DNA from: Marchantia polymorpha subsp. ruderalis
Taxonomy: Eukaryota > Streptophyta > Marchantiopsida > Marchantiales > Marchantiaceae
Length of the DNA: 64,000 nucleotides
Assembly: GCA_037833965.1 (NCBI GenBank)
Contig: AP031358.1
Location: forward strand, 21,274,001 to 21,338,000
Direction: 5' to 3'
Position 1 is the first letter of the stretch. Each line of letters begins with the position of its first letter. The position numbers were made by a program, and so were the translations under genes. Below, one piece after another: positions 45,913 to 58,759 of this stretch. Below the pieces are notes generated by a model that worked only from the letters and a program-made list of their open reading frames with translations, did no database searches and was not told the origin of the DNA.

Positions 45913-47639
45913 GATGAACAGACTTGAAATTTGTGTATATCTTGGTAACTGAAGGTCGTAGACATTCTACGGACTATATGAGAATAGCAGTTGTTGCGTT
46001 GATATCTCTGGCCACGAAAGGTGAAGTCATGCAACACCAGATTCACAGAGCTTTTGCCTACAGCCGCCAAAGCTCTGCTTCTACATCCTGGCTCTTTTAC
46101 AGAGAGCTATTCGCAGCCACTGTTGTCAAGTATGTAGTGTAAACTTAGATGTGTATGCTGTACAGAAGTAGCTCTACATGGGAAGATTTCCACTTTCTTC
46201 GTCAGTCTCAGCGGAGAGACTTAGCTTAAACCTGAGTGTCGAAGTGTTGCAATGTATGGAGTGTTATGAAAGGGTAGAAATTTAATTGGAAGTCATATGA
46301 CGCAATACTTTGTTACATTCATGAAGAAATTTGTGTCATATTGTATCTACGTTTCCGCTGGAACTTTCAGTATTCTATCTCCTCTCTATTCTATTCTGTT
46401 AGCCTACGCGATTCTTTAAACGATTTAGTTTTGATTGGCCTTGACCGCAATTATGAAATGTTTCGTGGAGTATTGATATTTAGTTTTAACCAGATATTCA
46501 ACTTATGTATGTGGTTGGCTTCATGTAAGGAAGGTATTATACAAATAAATAAGGATTCAGCGCGAGACTAATAGAGGTCATGAAGCTTAGGAAACCGAGG
46601 GTTCTTGTTTATGTTCCTAGGTCATTTTCTTACCAAAAAGCTTTGGTTGAAGTTGGCAAAGAGCTATTAAGTGTTAATGCCTGTGTGATTCTCCCCACTA
46701 ACCCCTATGCTTGGGATGAGGATAGAATCATAGTTTCATGGTGATGCACGTCGTGTTAAAACATGTTAGATCTAATAGGGTCGGATCCTTTATCGTATTC
46801 CAGCTTACATGCAGGGGTAATGTTCTAGTTACAGTGAGTGTTTTGCTGTGTATATTTTATAGACATTGTTCCACCCATTATCTTCAGTTTTCTGTTGGGA
46901 CAGGAAGAAAAAAAGAAGTTGTCTACAGATGAGAACGTTACAGCTTTTCTATCAACTAGTCTGTCTCATTCTAAGGACAAGGATGTAGATCTCAGTGTAG
47001 GTTGATTGTCCCGGTTAGCTTGACGATGTGGTCTTTTAATTGTCAGACAGTCTAATGGATAGGCCTGGGAGGCCTTCGTCTTAGTTTTTGCATTTGATGT
47101 ATTGCCTCAGGGCGAAATTATTTTCTATCATTAAGGCCTTTTTTTATCATTAAAGAATGGCATTGGTCTGCTTTAAATAGAATGAGTGATGTAGAATGAA
47201 AATGCAAAGTATTTACATATCTTTGGAGTAAAGTGTGTGGAATTCTTGATTTATTGTGTCAAATGCGGACATTCTATAGCCCTGAGGAAGATCTTATGGT
47301 GATTATTATTGTACTTAAAATAATTCATCTGTATATTTTTCTTAACGGCATCAAATACTCACTATCTAGTATTGGAGATATAATCCATTATCCATATACA
47401 ATTTCTTTAAAAAACTTAAATACACTCAAAATGCTCGGAAACAAATTCTGAAATGTAATATTTGAATGTAAATAATACGAAAATGATACTTTTTAAAGTT
47501 TGTAATCATAATGAGTATTAATAATGTAAAATAACTTACATATTTTTATTAAATAAATATCATAATTTTTGATATTATCTTTCTATCATCTTGGATTTAA
47601 TTTGTACTTGTTGATCTTCATTTTAATGAAAATAATAAA
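45913..47639. other. Spacer without recognisable gene
   Basis: Only short frames are present. 46580-46744 (+) could encode about 54 residues (MKLRKPRVLVYVPRSF start), but nothing supports it further. Confidence 0.5.
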
Positions 47640-49510
47640 TAATAATATTCACAGTAGTGTCAAAGATAGTAAAAGTTTGAGATTGAGCATATGATACTTC
47701 TTGAACGATTTCAAATTGCGCATCATCCCAATGGATTTATGATTCATTCTGGAAGGAGTATTGAACCGATATTCGATTTTGGCAACAAAAGTACGTCCAC
47801 ATGTAAGCAACATTAGCGAATTCTCTAATATCAATGTCTCAGGTGCCATGTCCAAGAGTCAAAATCAAACATTTTCAGTTTGATAATAGTTGATAATATA
47901 CTCAATTAGTGGTGCAAGCTCGTCTTCATTTAATGACGCTGCAACTAGCATTGCAAAATGTTACACCAGGTTATGATTGATCAGATGTCGCATTGGATTA
48001 AAGTAAGCCATCGAGAGCCTGCCATCATCTCTTAATCTACTTTGAATCGTATGAGCACATGGCAAGCTCATTGTAGCAAACTAAGCTTTAGAGCAAGTAT
48101 CCAAGTCCGCTTTTTCTGCTTAGCTTGCTTTGAAACTTTGTTGAGGATATAAATCAAAATTTGACAAATAACATCCTTGTATAACAACTAATTGTGCTGA
48201 TGATTGATTTGAATACGATAAGAGCTTTCTTGTGCTTCAATTTCCTTGATTTGATTCTCAAAGTCATGTGAAAGCCAGATTTGAACATCTCAGAGGTTTT
48301 CTGTTGAGACTCCGAGGTATTGTTTGGCCATCGAATGCTATATCTCTGCTCTCAATGTGTTTACATTCCCAAAATGTGTGAGATGAGTTGTCCATGCTAG
48401 GACAAAACACTCCTTGTGCGCAATCTATCGTGTTTGTAGGTGCTGAAGCATGGCCGAGATTTGAATGTACGTATCATAAATTGTTGCCCATTGCAAATTG
48501 AAGATATCCACGGTAGATGATCGAATCACAACTATCCATGACTGTTGAAAGGATTTCCGGTCTTCTTCAGTTTTGAATTGCTTCTTAGCGAGAATGTTTT
48601 TTTGAACGTGCCAGATCCATAGCAGATGGGATGCTGCAAGAAATATGCTTGAAAGCGCATTCATGAAGGCTAACTTGCAGTCAGTTGTGATTGTGATTGA
48701 CTTGATCTGGTCATAAAGAATTGCTATTTTATTCAAGGTCTAATGATAGTATGGCTTAGTTTACTCTCGTAGAAATGCAACTACAATTATAAATTAAGTG
48801 TTAAAGCTTGTCATACTAATGACATGGAACATGAACATGCAAAAACTGTTGATCTTGTAGGTACAATTGATTATTTGTGAGCAAATTGGAAACAACCAAG
48901 ATGTGCATCGAACAAGTTCGTAACTTGATTTTCAGTGTTGCAACGTAATTGTATTGATAATTTGCTGCACATAGACTATACATGAATGTTAGAGTCAATG
49001 GGCGGTCAGCAATCTGTGTCTTCCTAATGCGCACTCTCTCGTTGTGGATTGTCCTTGCAATGATTTGCATGTTTTGGTTGCTCTGCCTCAGAGTAAGTAG
49101 AATTTACTTGGATGCAATGTCAAGAACTACCATGCGGTCTGCTTCTCCACACTGAACAGAATTGAAACGCCACGCACTCGGATGGACTGCAATGTTAGTA
49201 TAAGGTTCATGATTGTGGTCTCCACAGCGGACTGAGAGATGACAGAGTCCATCAAATTTTAGTTGTCATTCATATAGCTGAAAATGATAGTAAATAAGAC
49301 ATGTTGATCATTGGCGGTGTTTTTCAGCTTTAGAGTGACCACATGCAGCGTTGTATTTGTGTCCTTGGTCACACTTGAGTATCACAATGTTTCTCACTGA
49401 ATCTTTACGTCGCTTTGTAACAGTGTAGCCCTGAGTATGAGCAAAGGCTTGGACGCTTAGCATCATATCTTCAAGTGACGTATATGATGTTTCAAGAGAT
49501 GGTAACATGA
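47640..49510 (-). mobile_element. Decayed MULE-type DNA transposon (FAR1-like transposase)
   Basis: The minus strand carries pieces of a Mutator-like transposase in order. 49308-49508 gives the N-terminal DNA-binding part (SLEDMMLSVQAFAHTQGYTV, then VILKCDQGHKYN, typical of FAR1-like modules). 48425-48736 gives the catalytic core (TTDCKLAFMNAL, then LLWIWHVQKNILAK, with the second DDE aspartate and the WH motif). 48007-48075 gives the SWIM-type zinc knuckle (MSLPCAHTIQSRLRDDGR). Several stops and frame changes separate the pieces, so it is not functional. I could not define terminal inverted repeats. Confidence 0.75.
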
Positions 49511-49979
49511 TTCTTGTATGAGCAATTTCATGTACAGGTTGAAAACATCACCAACTAGATGAAATGTAAGGAAGAAGTAGTAAGAGCTGATATCAACAGA
49601 ACACATGTGCGATTAAATTTAATTTTGAGTGGTCATGTGACATGACAAACTTTAATTTTATCGTACACAATGACTAGATGGCTAGCATGTGAAGTAATGT
49701 ATGAAAGAACTATTACAGTACAAGGTCTATTCTTTTTTAATCTTGTGCATCAGTTGAGCATACTTTTGCTGAATTAACATATGCTTTGCATGGATTGCTT
49801 TCAAGTTTGTATCTTCAAAGACATGTGTGATGTACATCTTCACCGCTTCTTGAAGAGCTAGAAGGGCAATCACTTGAAATCAGACATTCTTAATGTCTTT
49901 TTTCAGCAATTTGTCACACCAATCAAGCAAACGGTGTCTTGCAAAGAAGAAGATCGGTTGTTTTCTGAAGATCTTGAAT

Positions 49980-50408
49980 CTATCGGAGCGCTACTTGCTT
50001 CTTTGGGACATTCGGGAGCTTATGAGGGCCAGACAGAGACTCACAGGTGTGGAGATTGTATGCAAGGACATTCTTAGTTTGATTGACCATGGTGCCCGCA
50101 CTTTGTCTGGCCGTTTTGGTTTCGTGCGAGTCATATTCGTTGATGAGTTTAATGGAAACGAGGCAGTAGCGCTTGTGATTACTCTTGTTTGCGCTAGGAG
50201 CATGTAAGATTTGGCCGGTATGGATGCCAAGTAAGTTGCCGGATGCGAGGAGAACGACCAGGTCCTTTGACAAGCCCTCAAAAGCGTAGTAAGAGTTGTT
50301 TTTGTAGTATTTGATGTTACCGGTAGCAGGGAGGGTGGAGAGGTACTCAAAAATGAGCTTGTGATAGAGTTGATCAATTCTTTGTTGCAAGGTAATGGCT
50401 GGATTCAT
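49980..50408 (-). CDS. Unrecognised ORF next to the MULE remnant
   Basis: This frame encodes about 142 residues starting MNPAITLQQRIDQLYHKL. It is less AT-rich than its surroundings and has a plausible soluble composition, but no motif I know. It lies upstream of the transposase on the same strand and could be an extra ORF or a captured host fragment. An overlapping minus-strand frame (49991-50377) is Ser/Thr-rich and probably its shadow. Confidence 0.25.
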   Translation of the reverse strand: MNPAITLQQRIDQLYHKLIFEYLSTLPATGNIKYYKNNSYYAFEGLSKDLVVLLASGNLLGIHTGQILHAPSANKSNHKRYCLVSIKLINEYDSHETKTARQSAGTMVNQTKNVLAYNLHTCESLSGPHKLPNVPKKQVALR

Positions 50409-50599
50409 GGAAGTATCACCTATGACGTTTTTTTTTTTTGCACAATGAGGGGGAAGCCAAAAAACACGCTTGCAGTTGATACTTGGGCTTGTGTGAGAAA
50501 AAAAATTGTTTTGACAAGTCAAGTGACTGTGAGATCCGCCTCTAATCTCATTGTGATTGCTTTTACAATTTGTGTGGTTGTTTTAACATTCCCATTTTA

Positions 50600-52200
50600 A
50601 TAGTTTTAGACGTCTTTATAGCTTAATAAATCACATATTTGTTTAAACACATTCATAAACACATTCATATTAATAAATCACATTGTGTTTAAACTTGATT
50701 TTTTTGAAAAAATATATTTTATTTCTATTCAATCAAATTTTTCGGTGAAAAGCAAATCTTCATGAAATCATTTTTAATCAAATCAAACTAGAATCCATTA
50801 TCAATATAAAAAACTGAATTTTATTGAATTGAAAGTTATTAAAAATCTGGAAAAAAAATCATTTTTAAGTAAAAAATAATCTAAAATTCAAAAAATGTTG
50901 ATCAATGTATCTGATAAAGTATCATAGAAATAATTTTTTAAAATATCTAGTCTTGAAATAATTAAAATATAATCAATAGTCTGAAGGTATATTTATTTAT
51001 GAATTGATTATAGTTTTGAATATTTGATATAAATGAAATTTTTTGATATAATTTTTAAAGTATTGCTTTTCAATTGATCAGTCAATTATTTGTGAATCAT
51101 TGACTACTTTTTTTAAAAGTTTCTATTAAAGTGATGTTTGATGAAAAAATCTAAGCTAGTTCTAATTAGTCATATGAAATCAAAATTTTGAATCCACAAA
51201 AAATTGTAAAACCTGAAAATCTATATAATAAGAAAAAAAACCCATAGACCGATGAAGCTCTCATATGTTTATTGAGTATTGCTCTTTGTTGTACTCATCA
51301 CTTTTGAAATATCATATAAACGGACATTGTGTTAAGAATTTTTTTTAACTTTGAGCATAATTGTTATTGTGATTTGCTAAGCAATATTTTTATTTCATAT
51401 GCATTAAACAATAGTATGATTACTACACAATTAAATTTGTGATAAAAAATAATATCCACCCGTATTTATGTTATAATTTTGAATTTTCGCATTTAAAACA
51501 TTAATCAAATCTTTTACACATTGATGTAAGTTTATTTAATTATGTATAATTTTATGAAATTAATGTGTGCATAAAATTCTTGAATATGCAAAAAATTAGT
51601 TAGAAATATATTAATCAATTATTGAAATTTTGACTGCGTTAAATTTTTCATGTATAAGATCTATAAATAAAAATTGATGTTTGGTAAATTTCTTTAGTGC
51701 TATATATAATTTTTTATACTATCTAGATTTCAATTTTTTTTTAATAAGATTTGCTTACTAAATTTTTCGTAAATTTCATATCGTAACATTATTTTTATCC
51801 AAAAAAAAATTCATTACAAATGACATAAATTATTATGTACTGTATATAAATGTTATTATTTTATGTACTTTATAGCTACTTTATTAGTGAACAAACATGT
51901 TGTTACTTTATTTCAAAAAATCATTTGAGTATCATTTTCATGTTTCATCCAAGTAGTTTCAAAAACAATGATAGCAAAGAAACTTTATTGCTCTATTAGT
52001 AGCTATGGAAATTCCAAGGAATTATATTTTAGTGAATTATGATATGAAGTTTGATAGAAATCCGGATACTTGAGGGTTTAGGCTTACTTAAACATGCACA
52101 AGTTATAGATCATACACATGATCGTAATGTTAAATCTTGAGATTCTTATTAGAGTACTCAAAGTATTCAAATGAAATAAATTATTCACAAGGTTCAAAGT
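50600..52200. other. Very AT-rich, gene-free block
   Basis: About 1.5 kb is dominated by A and T runs with stops in all frames. I see no tandem array and no coding sequence. Confidence 0.6.
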
Positions 52201-52201
52201 A

Positions 52202-52829
52202 AGAGAAATTTGCTTGATGGAACCCCTGCGGAAAGTAATTTGCTTGATGAGACCCTGCAGGTTTTGTGTTACCCGATGGGACCCCATGAACGATGCACCG
52301 TCACCCATAAACTAATAACGACTTGAGTTTTAGAGAGAGTGCAACGATTCAATCACACCCACGGACAGAGTGGACTTTGCCCTCCTCACTTGTTTTTATT
52401 TTGTCATTCTGTATCCGGCCACTCCCACAGGTGACCAGCAAAGAAATGCTCATTCCGAGTTTATTTATTCGCCACAAATGGATGACCGCGAGACTTGAGC
52501 TCGGAACACTTTCCGATAGGAGCTCTTCATCGCATACGTAGGGTTACGGAAGAAGGGTGCAGGCGAGAGGCAGCAGAGAAATCCGCGAATTGAAGCACAA
52601 CAAATTGCACTTCGGGCAAAATCGATCTTTGTCCTCGTGATAATCCAACATAAATTATAATCAGAAATTGATTTCTGATTGTAATCCCCACATTGTAATT
52701 ATCAATCATAGTTACAAGAACTATGGCCCACGGCACACAGTCGTTGTTGGGGTACCATTGGTTAAAACTAAACCTAAGTACTCTCATCAAGCAAATTACT
52801 TTCTGCAAGTCCTATCAAGCAAATCTCTC
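52202..52829. mobile_element. Inverted-repeat element with internally repeated arms
   Basis: The left arm (52202-52252) and right arm (52782-52829) are reverse complements over about 48 bp at roughly 80% identity. Each arm holds two units of a repeat of about 30 bp with the core aatttgcttgatg. A third, degenerate unit follows the left arm near 52268. The 530-bp interior has no convincing ORF. The structure fits a small non-autonomous DNA transposon. An aaagtaa motif occurs just outside both arms and may be remnant target-site duplication, but the spacing is not exact. Confidence 0.55.
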
Positions 52830-53737
52830 TAGAAAGTAACATATGAAGTAGCTTATAGTATAATTTTGTTTGCAGTAAGTTGTTTTTTTTCTTTTAAATT
52901 TATCACTACATTTGCATTATGATATCAGATAATTAGGGTGGTAAACTTCGAAACACGTAAACCATCACATCTGTCGAGCCAAATTTATGTATGATAGTAT
53001 CCTTGATATTTTTTTTAAACTCCGACAGGCTTTGACCTTGTTAATACGTTTTGCCAATAAGCTACTAACTGAACGGCGAGGCACTTATTTTGAAGTAGCA
53101 ATTTCCGTGACACATTCATCTTACAGCCCCTATTTTGAAAATCCCGGTTCAGTGATCACGAGTCGTAGGAATCAATTGGACAAGTTTGCCAATGCGCGAC
53201 AGCGTCATGCGAAGAATTTCATAGCTGATGAACCACCTCCATATCCAGAAGAATCCATTTTCCAAACTCCTCGTGCCTGGAGAGTTGCATACTAGTCACG
53301 GTTGAGCTAATCATGATGCGGTCTAAAAGTTTTGGATCACAACACTTTGGAACGACTTTTCTGTCTGCGAGCCAAGGTCATCATGAGAAGTATGGCTGCT
53401 AAGTATTTACGAAGAAGGAATTGCAAACAATCCCCATGAAGAATATGCTCATGTCTGAATGCAGAAGATGAGAATTTACTGAAATGGTTGGCGTTTCGAC
53501 CAAGCCACGAGCTGCATCACAAATGTACAGAGAAACTTCTCGACGAGCCTTCTCGACGTTGCGAGCTTAGAATTGGCCTCACAAACGCTGGAAGAAGCTG
53601 AGCCTGACGGGATGTCTTTCCTTTTCTTCACGTACATTGACCAAATTTCTTAAAAAGTTGTGATCCCGCATCACCTTACTGCGTTCCAGATGTGACACCT
53701 ATCGGAATTGAGTTCTAATGCGCGCCATACGAAATGA
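52830..53737. other. Spacer with one weak ORF
   Basis: 52987-53295 (+) encodes about 102 residues ending IFQTPRAWRVAY without family features. The rest is the 3' flank of the DUF1499 gene on the minus strand. Confidence 0.35.
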
Positions 53738-55632
53738 CTATTCTGGTACAAACTCCAGACCTTCTTTGTAGTCATAAGTTGGAGGTGGCTCTGGACCGAA
53801 CGAGTCCCAAGGTGATTCGAGGAAAAACAGAGTTCGGCTTCTGTTTCGAAGTATGGGAACCTGCAGTTGGCAAACCAGATCAGCCAGTCAAGATTTGTTT
53901 TTAGCATCGATTTGTTTTGACAAATGTTTCCAATTTTCCGTAAACAGGAGGAGACTATCCCTCCGAACTTTCGTACGGGAATCAAATTCAAGTTTCTTGT
54001 CACCTGGGTCGACGGGGCCCAAGTCAGATATTTTTACGCGAACATGAACTTGTTCAGCAGCTACAAACAGAAATAAAAAAATAAAGGCAAGCCCGATTCA
54101 TACAACCAACTGATCGGAAGGTTAGAACTCAAAAATAATTGAAGATAACATAGCTCAGAAAAAAGATTCTGAAAGGATCAGAAACTGATCTGAAGACTTG
54201 CATGTTTGTGACAGAGGGTATGGATATGGCGGACCACATACCTCTTCCCAGGTCAATGAGCTTCTAATTCGTTCGAGTCTCTCCCTGTTCCGTGCTTTGT
54301 CAGCCGTACCCTGAGCCCTGGATGCAGCTCTGATAACAACTGTTGCGTCCTCCGATGGGTTGCTGAATAGAAATTCTACATCGTCGATAACGCCGTCCTC
54401 TTTGTCGGTGAATTTTGCGTGGACGTACCTGCACGTAGTGGTACACATCCACCAGCTGTCATACAAATGCATGAAGTAGTCCATGCATAACAATGGCCTT
54501 GTAGCAAAGACAAGGCACATTCATAATTTTGAAGGCACATTGAAGTCACATTGAGGTTCCTTCAGAAATCAGAGTTTCTTTCTCTATTCTTTGTTCCGAG
54601 GACAGAGAGCACTGTTCTGCTCAGAACCAAGGGAACGATCAGCTCAGTGAAAAAAAAGCATGCATAAGGACAAGATTGGTGTAGTTGTAGAGACATCAGA
54701 GTTCTGCAATTTCCCCAATAAAACCGAGAGCAATTCTGGGCAGAACTGAGCATGTTTCATTGTCAGGATCTATGTTCGAAGCGAAGATCGCAAGTCCACA
54801 AATTTTACCTTTCTTCGGGCTCTGCTATTATGTCAGCTCCCATGCTCGAAAGAGTCTCCTTCAAAGCGTTTACTGCATCAGATAGTTGCCCTGGGAACTC
54901 CCAAGGTGCCACGAAGAAGTTCGGTCTGGTCTATCAGACAACCATACGATCATCGCCAGTTCAGCCAAGTCCGACAAGAGAATTCTTTGCGTAAAGAGGA
55001 ATCAGATATTGCAGCATCTAATCATCGGCGTGTAAGTTCAAAATTGTAAAAGACCTGTCATCGAAGGACGAGACACAATTGGGTGTCGAATTGCATGTTC
55101 CGAGCGTCTCATCCACCACTCCAATGCACGTCGCGCAGCTGCCCTTCGACGGTTCTGGTTGCACCAACACCTGAGGTTTCTCCCATGGGAAGGTGCCCAC
55201 GACAATGCTGGCTGCTGCCTCAGCGCTGCTGGCAGTTCCATGGTGCACTAGCAGGCTCAAACCGAGCGCCAAGGCCGTCGAAGCAGCCAATCGCAGCCCA
55301 CCAGCAGGGGAGGCATAGTATCCGAGAGCTTCCGCATCTCCACTACAGCTTGAAGTCCACAGCTTACGATCACTACGAGCCGCCTCGACTCTCAGCCGGA
55401 GAGATCGAGCTCCACGTTTACTCCGATGCAAGCAATTTGCATCAGAAATCTTCAAATCTATAATGTGAGCTCCATAACTGCAGCTACTCCTCAATCCTTC
55501 CAAACGCATGCGCCTGTAATCACCACGAATTACAGCAGAAGCGAATCTGCTCCTCTGCAGATCAAAATGCCGACCGGAATTCAAGCACGTAGACTCGGGC
55601 ATTAACACCTGCGACATCTCGAACGGAGGCAT
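53738..55632 (-). CDS. DUF1499 protein, probably plastid-targeted
   Basis: Four exons, transcribed from high to low coordinates: 55632-55055, 54925-54809, 54428-54242, 53860-53738. They give 334 residues and phases close. The domain begins at CATCIGVVDETLGTC and NCVSSFDD. It continues with PNFFVAPWEFPGQLSDAVNA, then YVHAKFTDKEDGVIDDVEF, then the hallmark RNRERLERIRSSLTWEE, and ends ESPWDSFGPEPPPTYDY. This is the plant DUF1499 architecture, of unknown biochemical function and present also in cyanobacteria and proteobacteria. The first 125 residues are basic and Ser/Arg-rich (transit peptide), followed by an Ala/Leu hydrophobic segment (LRLAASTALALGLSLLVHH) that may anchor it in a membrane or direct it to the thylakoid lumen. 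Intron 1 has a weak donor (CAG|GTCTTT). The start is the first ATG of the open frame. Internal ATGs at residues 6 and 11 are alternatives. Confidence 0.85.
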
Positions 55633-55892
55633 CGAAAATCAGCCGCAATTCGAGGCGACTCGGGGACTTTGTTAGTAAGATGCGAAAGTTGGTTGGTGCA
55701 TGCGCTTGCGATTTTTCTCCCTCGTGCTCCGGACGAGCGGGATCGGCCATTGTTGGCCACAGGAGAGCCGAGGCCCCGACGCAGATAGGCACGTAACTGC
55801 CACTCGCTCCCCTCGTCCCCCGGGGGCCTAAAGGTGTACATCCTTTAGTGCGAGTCACCAACTCGGGGACCTCTGCTCTTCCACGTCACCGC

Positions 55893-55936
55893 GTACTGGA
55901 ACTGTACACGGTGTACAGTTCCAGTACACCGTGTAC
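55893..55936. promoter_or_regulatory. Overlapping perfect palindromes with five GTAC cores
   Basis: 55893-55909 and 55911-55927 are 17-bp exact reverse complements around one central base. A second inverted pair (55904-55916 and 55924-55936, gtacacggtgtac type) overlaps it. Five GTAC cores fall in 44 bp, about 260 bp upstream of the DUF1499 ATG. GTAC is the SBP/SPL-factor core, so a copper-response-like or SPL site is possible, by inference only. Confidence 0.55.
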
Positions 55937-56836
55937 CGCATTTGGGTCTGAGTCGGACTTTATCGAAACCGCATGTGACCTCGAGGCCTTTCGTCCCAAG
56001 TACAGTATTTGGCATAGCTAGCTAGCCCACAGTGCCCTTTCGCAACCTCTTCTGTTCTTACTTCCGCAGTTACATTAAGGAGTCCAATAAAAATCTTTTG
56101 GCTTTCTCAAACATGAAATTAGGCCCTAAGCCTGCAAATCTAACAAAAATGAGGCGCGTTGGTGACCAATTGACTGACTGTCTAGTAGTCAACTAGTTTG
56201 ACCATTTGTGTTACCATGGCATGTAACTATAGATTTATGTGTGTATGTGAGACAATGAACAATTGACTGTATATCTGAAAGATAGGAATGTTATTTACTT
56301 AGTTTGATCTATTGAAACCGATAATTACATTATCATACTATGAACAGAAGATGCACATGAGAATGATTATATCAGATGATGTACTAATATATTCTAATTT
56401 GTACACTCTCTGATGATGATAGTTTAAATATTATAATATATATATGGTAGACTCATATAATTATAATACTCGAGCCCATCATTGTTTAGTTTCTTCATTA
56501 CACGGAGTTCTTACTATACCTTTTTAATATCGATTTGGATTCCCGTTTGAACTTTGTCACTATACTTTGATCCCTCTATACATGTATGTCAATTAACATT
56601 CAAGCAAATTATTCATATAATACGGAGTTTGTTGATCACTTCACATTTCATATTGAGACAAACGTGATGTAGTGGTTTAGAGTTGAGCCATAGAGAAGCA
56701 TGGGCTAGTGCAAACAGTCTTGTATAGATCTTATTAAGTGCCTTAGTAGAAGTTAACCTGTTCAAGATGTATAAGATCTGATAATAATTGAAATATATAT
56801 GTAAAAAATTCTCTCTCTCTCTCTCTCTCTCTCTTT

Positions 56837-56867
<31 letters not shown>

Positions 56868-58615
56868 TAATTCAAATTACAATTTTTTACTTTACTGCTC
56901 AAAAACTAATTCAAAAATTTCCAACCTCTTGAATATATTTATACTGATGCATTTGTTATATGTGATTTGTACTTTAGAATTAAGCGCAACTAATTTTTGC
57001 ACTCGGGTGATATTTTCAACTTTTAGTATCCTAGTCATGTAAATTTCATTTGTTATTTGATCTTCCTTCCTACCATCTATTAAGTTGTGATTAGACATTC
57101 TATCTACACAAACTCTACTTATCTTCTCTCACCCCCGATGAAACCCGAGTATTTTCTAAATGAATATTTCAAAGGATTTGGAAGTGAAAATGATAATCGT
57201 TAATTTCTTTACATGTCTCTATTTTTTATTGTTAAATTATGATTTATTTAGGAAATAAAATATGCATTTTTTCAAGAAGATAATATTGAATAGCCCATAC
57301 TTTGACCGGAATACTGATCGAGGAGCGCACTCAATATTATAATTCAATGTTTCTGTTAAATGTTATGTCAAATATATGTATTTTATAATAGAAGGAATGC
57401 GCAATGTTGATAAAAATGGAACATTTTAGTTCCATACTGCATTCTGGTCTCGGATTTAACCATGGAAGGTCTGATGATGATATTCTTATATAGGGAGAAG
57501 AGGGAACAAGAAATCAAACAACACAAGCAACCAGCACGTAGATCGAGAGATACTCGAGTCGACGGCACAAAGATTTGACTCGCATATTTATTTGTGTGGA
57601 CAATGAAACCTGGAATGCCACCCTTTTCGCTTTACTGCTGGGTACTTCGTTTGTGTGGACAAAGTAAATTTCAGCCCGAAGAATATCCGCAATCGGATAA
57701 ATCCGGTGAACGGGACGAAGGACACAGTGCAGTGCAGTGAAGGGGCAGGACTGCGGTTTGAGTCGGGGTGAATTTGTCGACCAAGGAAATTCGAAAGATC
57801 TATCCGGCGCGGCCAGACCGCGGCCCCGCGTCCGCGGAGAGCGCCCGTATGAATGTCGGGAGGCGGCCTCGCCTTCCTAGTCATGGTTTGCCGTGTTTGC
57901 CTTGCCCGTTGTGCCGCGGAAAGCAGCTTTGCAGGATGTGAAGCAGCGAGCTGCGACGCGCGTCGAGGACACCGCGAAGGAGAGACGAGGCCATTCGAGG
58001 GGACGCGAGGGGAGGGGGCTCGATTCTTGCACAGACAAAAGCGAGCAGCAGACCGGATCAGACACGACCAGGAGAGACGGACAGAGGAGAGGGACCACGA
58101 CGAGGTACGATTCTCGAACCGAAACGCTCGAGCCATCTCATCGTCGTGATCCATCCGCCTGCCGGTGCGCGGTGGTGGTGATTCGAATTTCGGCCGATGA
58201 CTGATTTTTTTTATTTTTTTATTTGGTTGCGTTTTCGGGGTCCTGTTTTCCTGCTGCGCCGCTCGCTTTCCTTGCCCACACCTGAAGCTTAGATTCGGGG
58301 CTGCAACAATTCTATGTCCGTGCTCTATTGCGTGCCCGTGCAAAATTTAGTCTTCGTGTCAGTGACTTTGACCGCGAATGAGAGAGTTGAATGTAGCCTT
58401 TTTTTTCGTGTGCCTGGATTTTGAGTGTGCTGCGAAAATTGGGAATTTTTTTTCCAAGCGAAAGCGGTGAGATATGTTTATGGCTTGGTCTAAAGGGCGA
58501 TTTTGAGGATGGACTACTGGTGACCGGTGATCGAGTAGTCACGCATCGAGAGAACTTATCTAGAAGGAGTGTTTTTCTCAATGATATTTCCGGGGAATCT
58601 CACCGTGCAGGTAGG
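55937..58615. other. Spacer and GC-rich promoter block of the antiporter gene
   Basis: 56000-57580 is AT-rich without genes. 57640-58300 is strongly GC-rich with long open frames on both strands (for example 57588-58343 minus, 251 codons) that lack any family feature. I read it as CpG-rich promoter and leader DNA of the antiporter gene, not a protein gene. Confidence 0.5.
56811..56862 (+). repeat. (CT)12 and (TA)n compound microsatellite
   Basis: About twelve CT units (56811-56834) run into about twelve TA units (56837-56862). Confidence 0.95.
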
Positions 58616-58759
58616 ATGTCTCGGGTGTGTACAGGCGATCTCGGAACTGACAGAAGTGAGTCCTGTTGCTTCAGGAGAAAATTTTTCGGAGCTTATGAGG
58701 TTGTGAGCAAGTCAGTGCGGCCAGTAGAGGCCATTTGTAAGAGCCATAGAAATCGGTGA
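58616..58759 (+). promoter_or_regulatory. Upstream ORF overlapping the antiporter start
   Basis: A 47-codon frame starting MSRVCTGDLG ends in a TGA whose last base is the A of the main ATG (TGATG, 58757-58761). If the leader is unspliced here, it could restrain translation of the antiporter or feed reinitiation. A GTAGG just before its ATG could also be a splice donor, which would remove it. Confidence 0.4.

Noticed and set aside
46580..46744. 54-codon ORF after the DNL zinc-ribbon gene
   Set aside because: Too short, with no homology signal, conservation or promoter that I can see.
57588..58343. Long minus-strand ORF of 251 codons with overlapping plus-strand ORFs
   Set aside because: It lies in a GC-rich promoter-like block, where stop codons are rare by composition. 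Long frames exist on both strands, and the translation has no domain or conserved motif.
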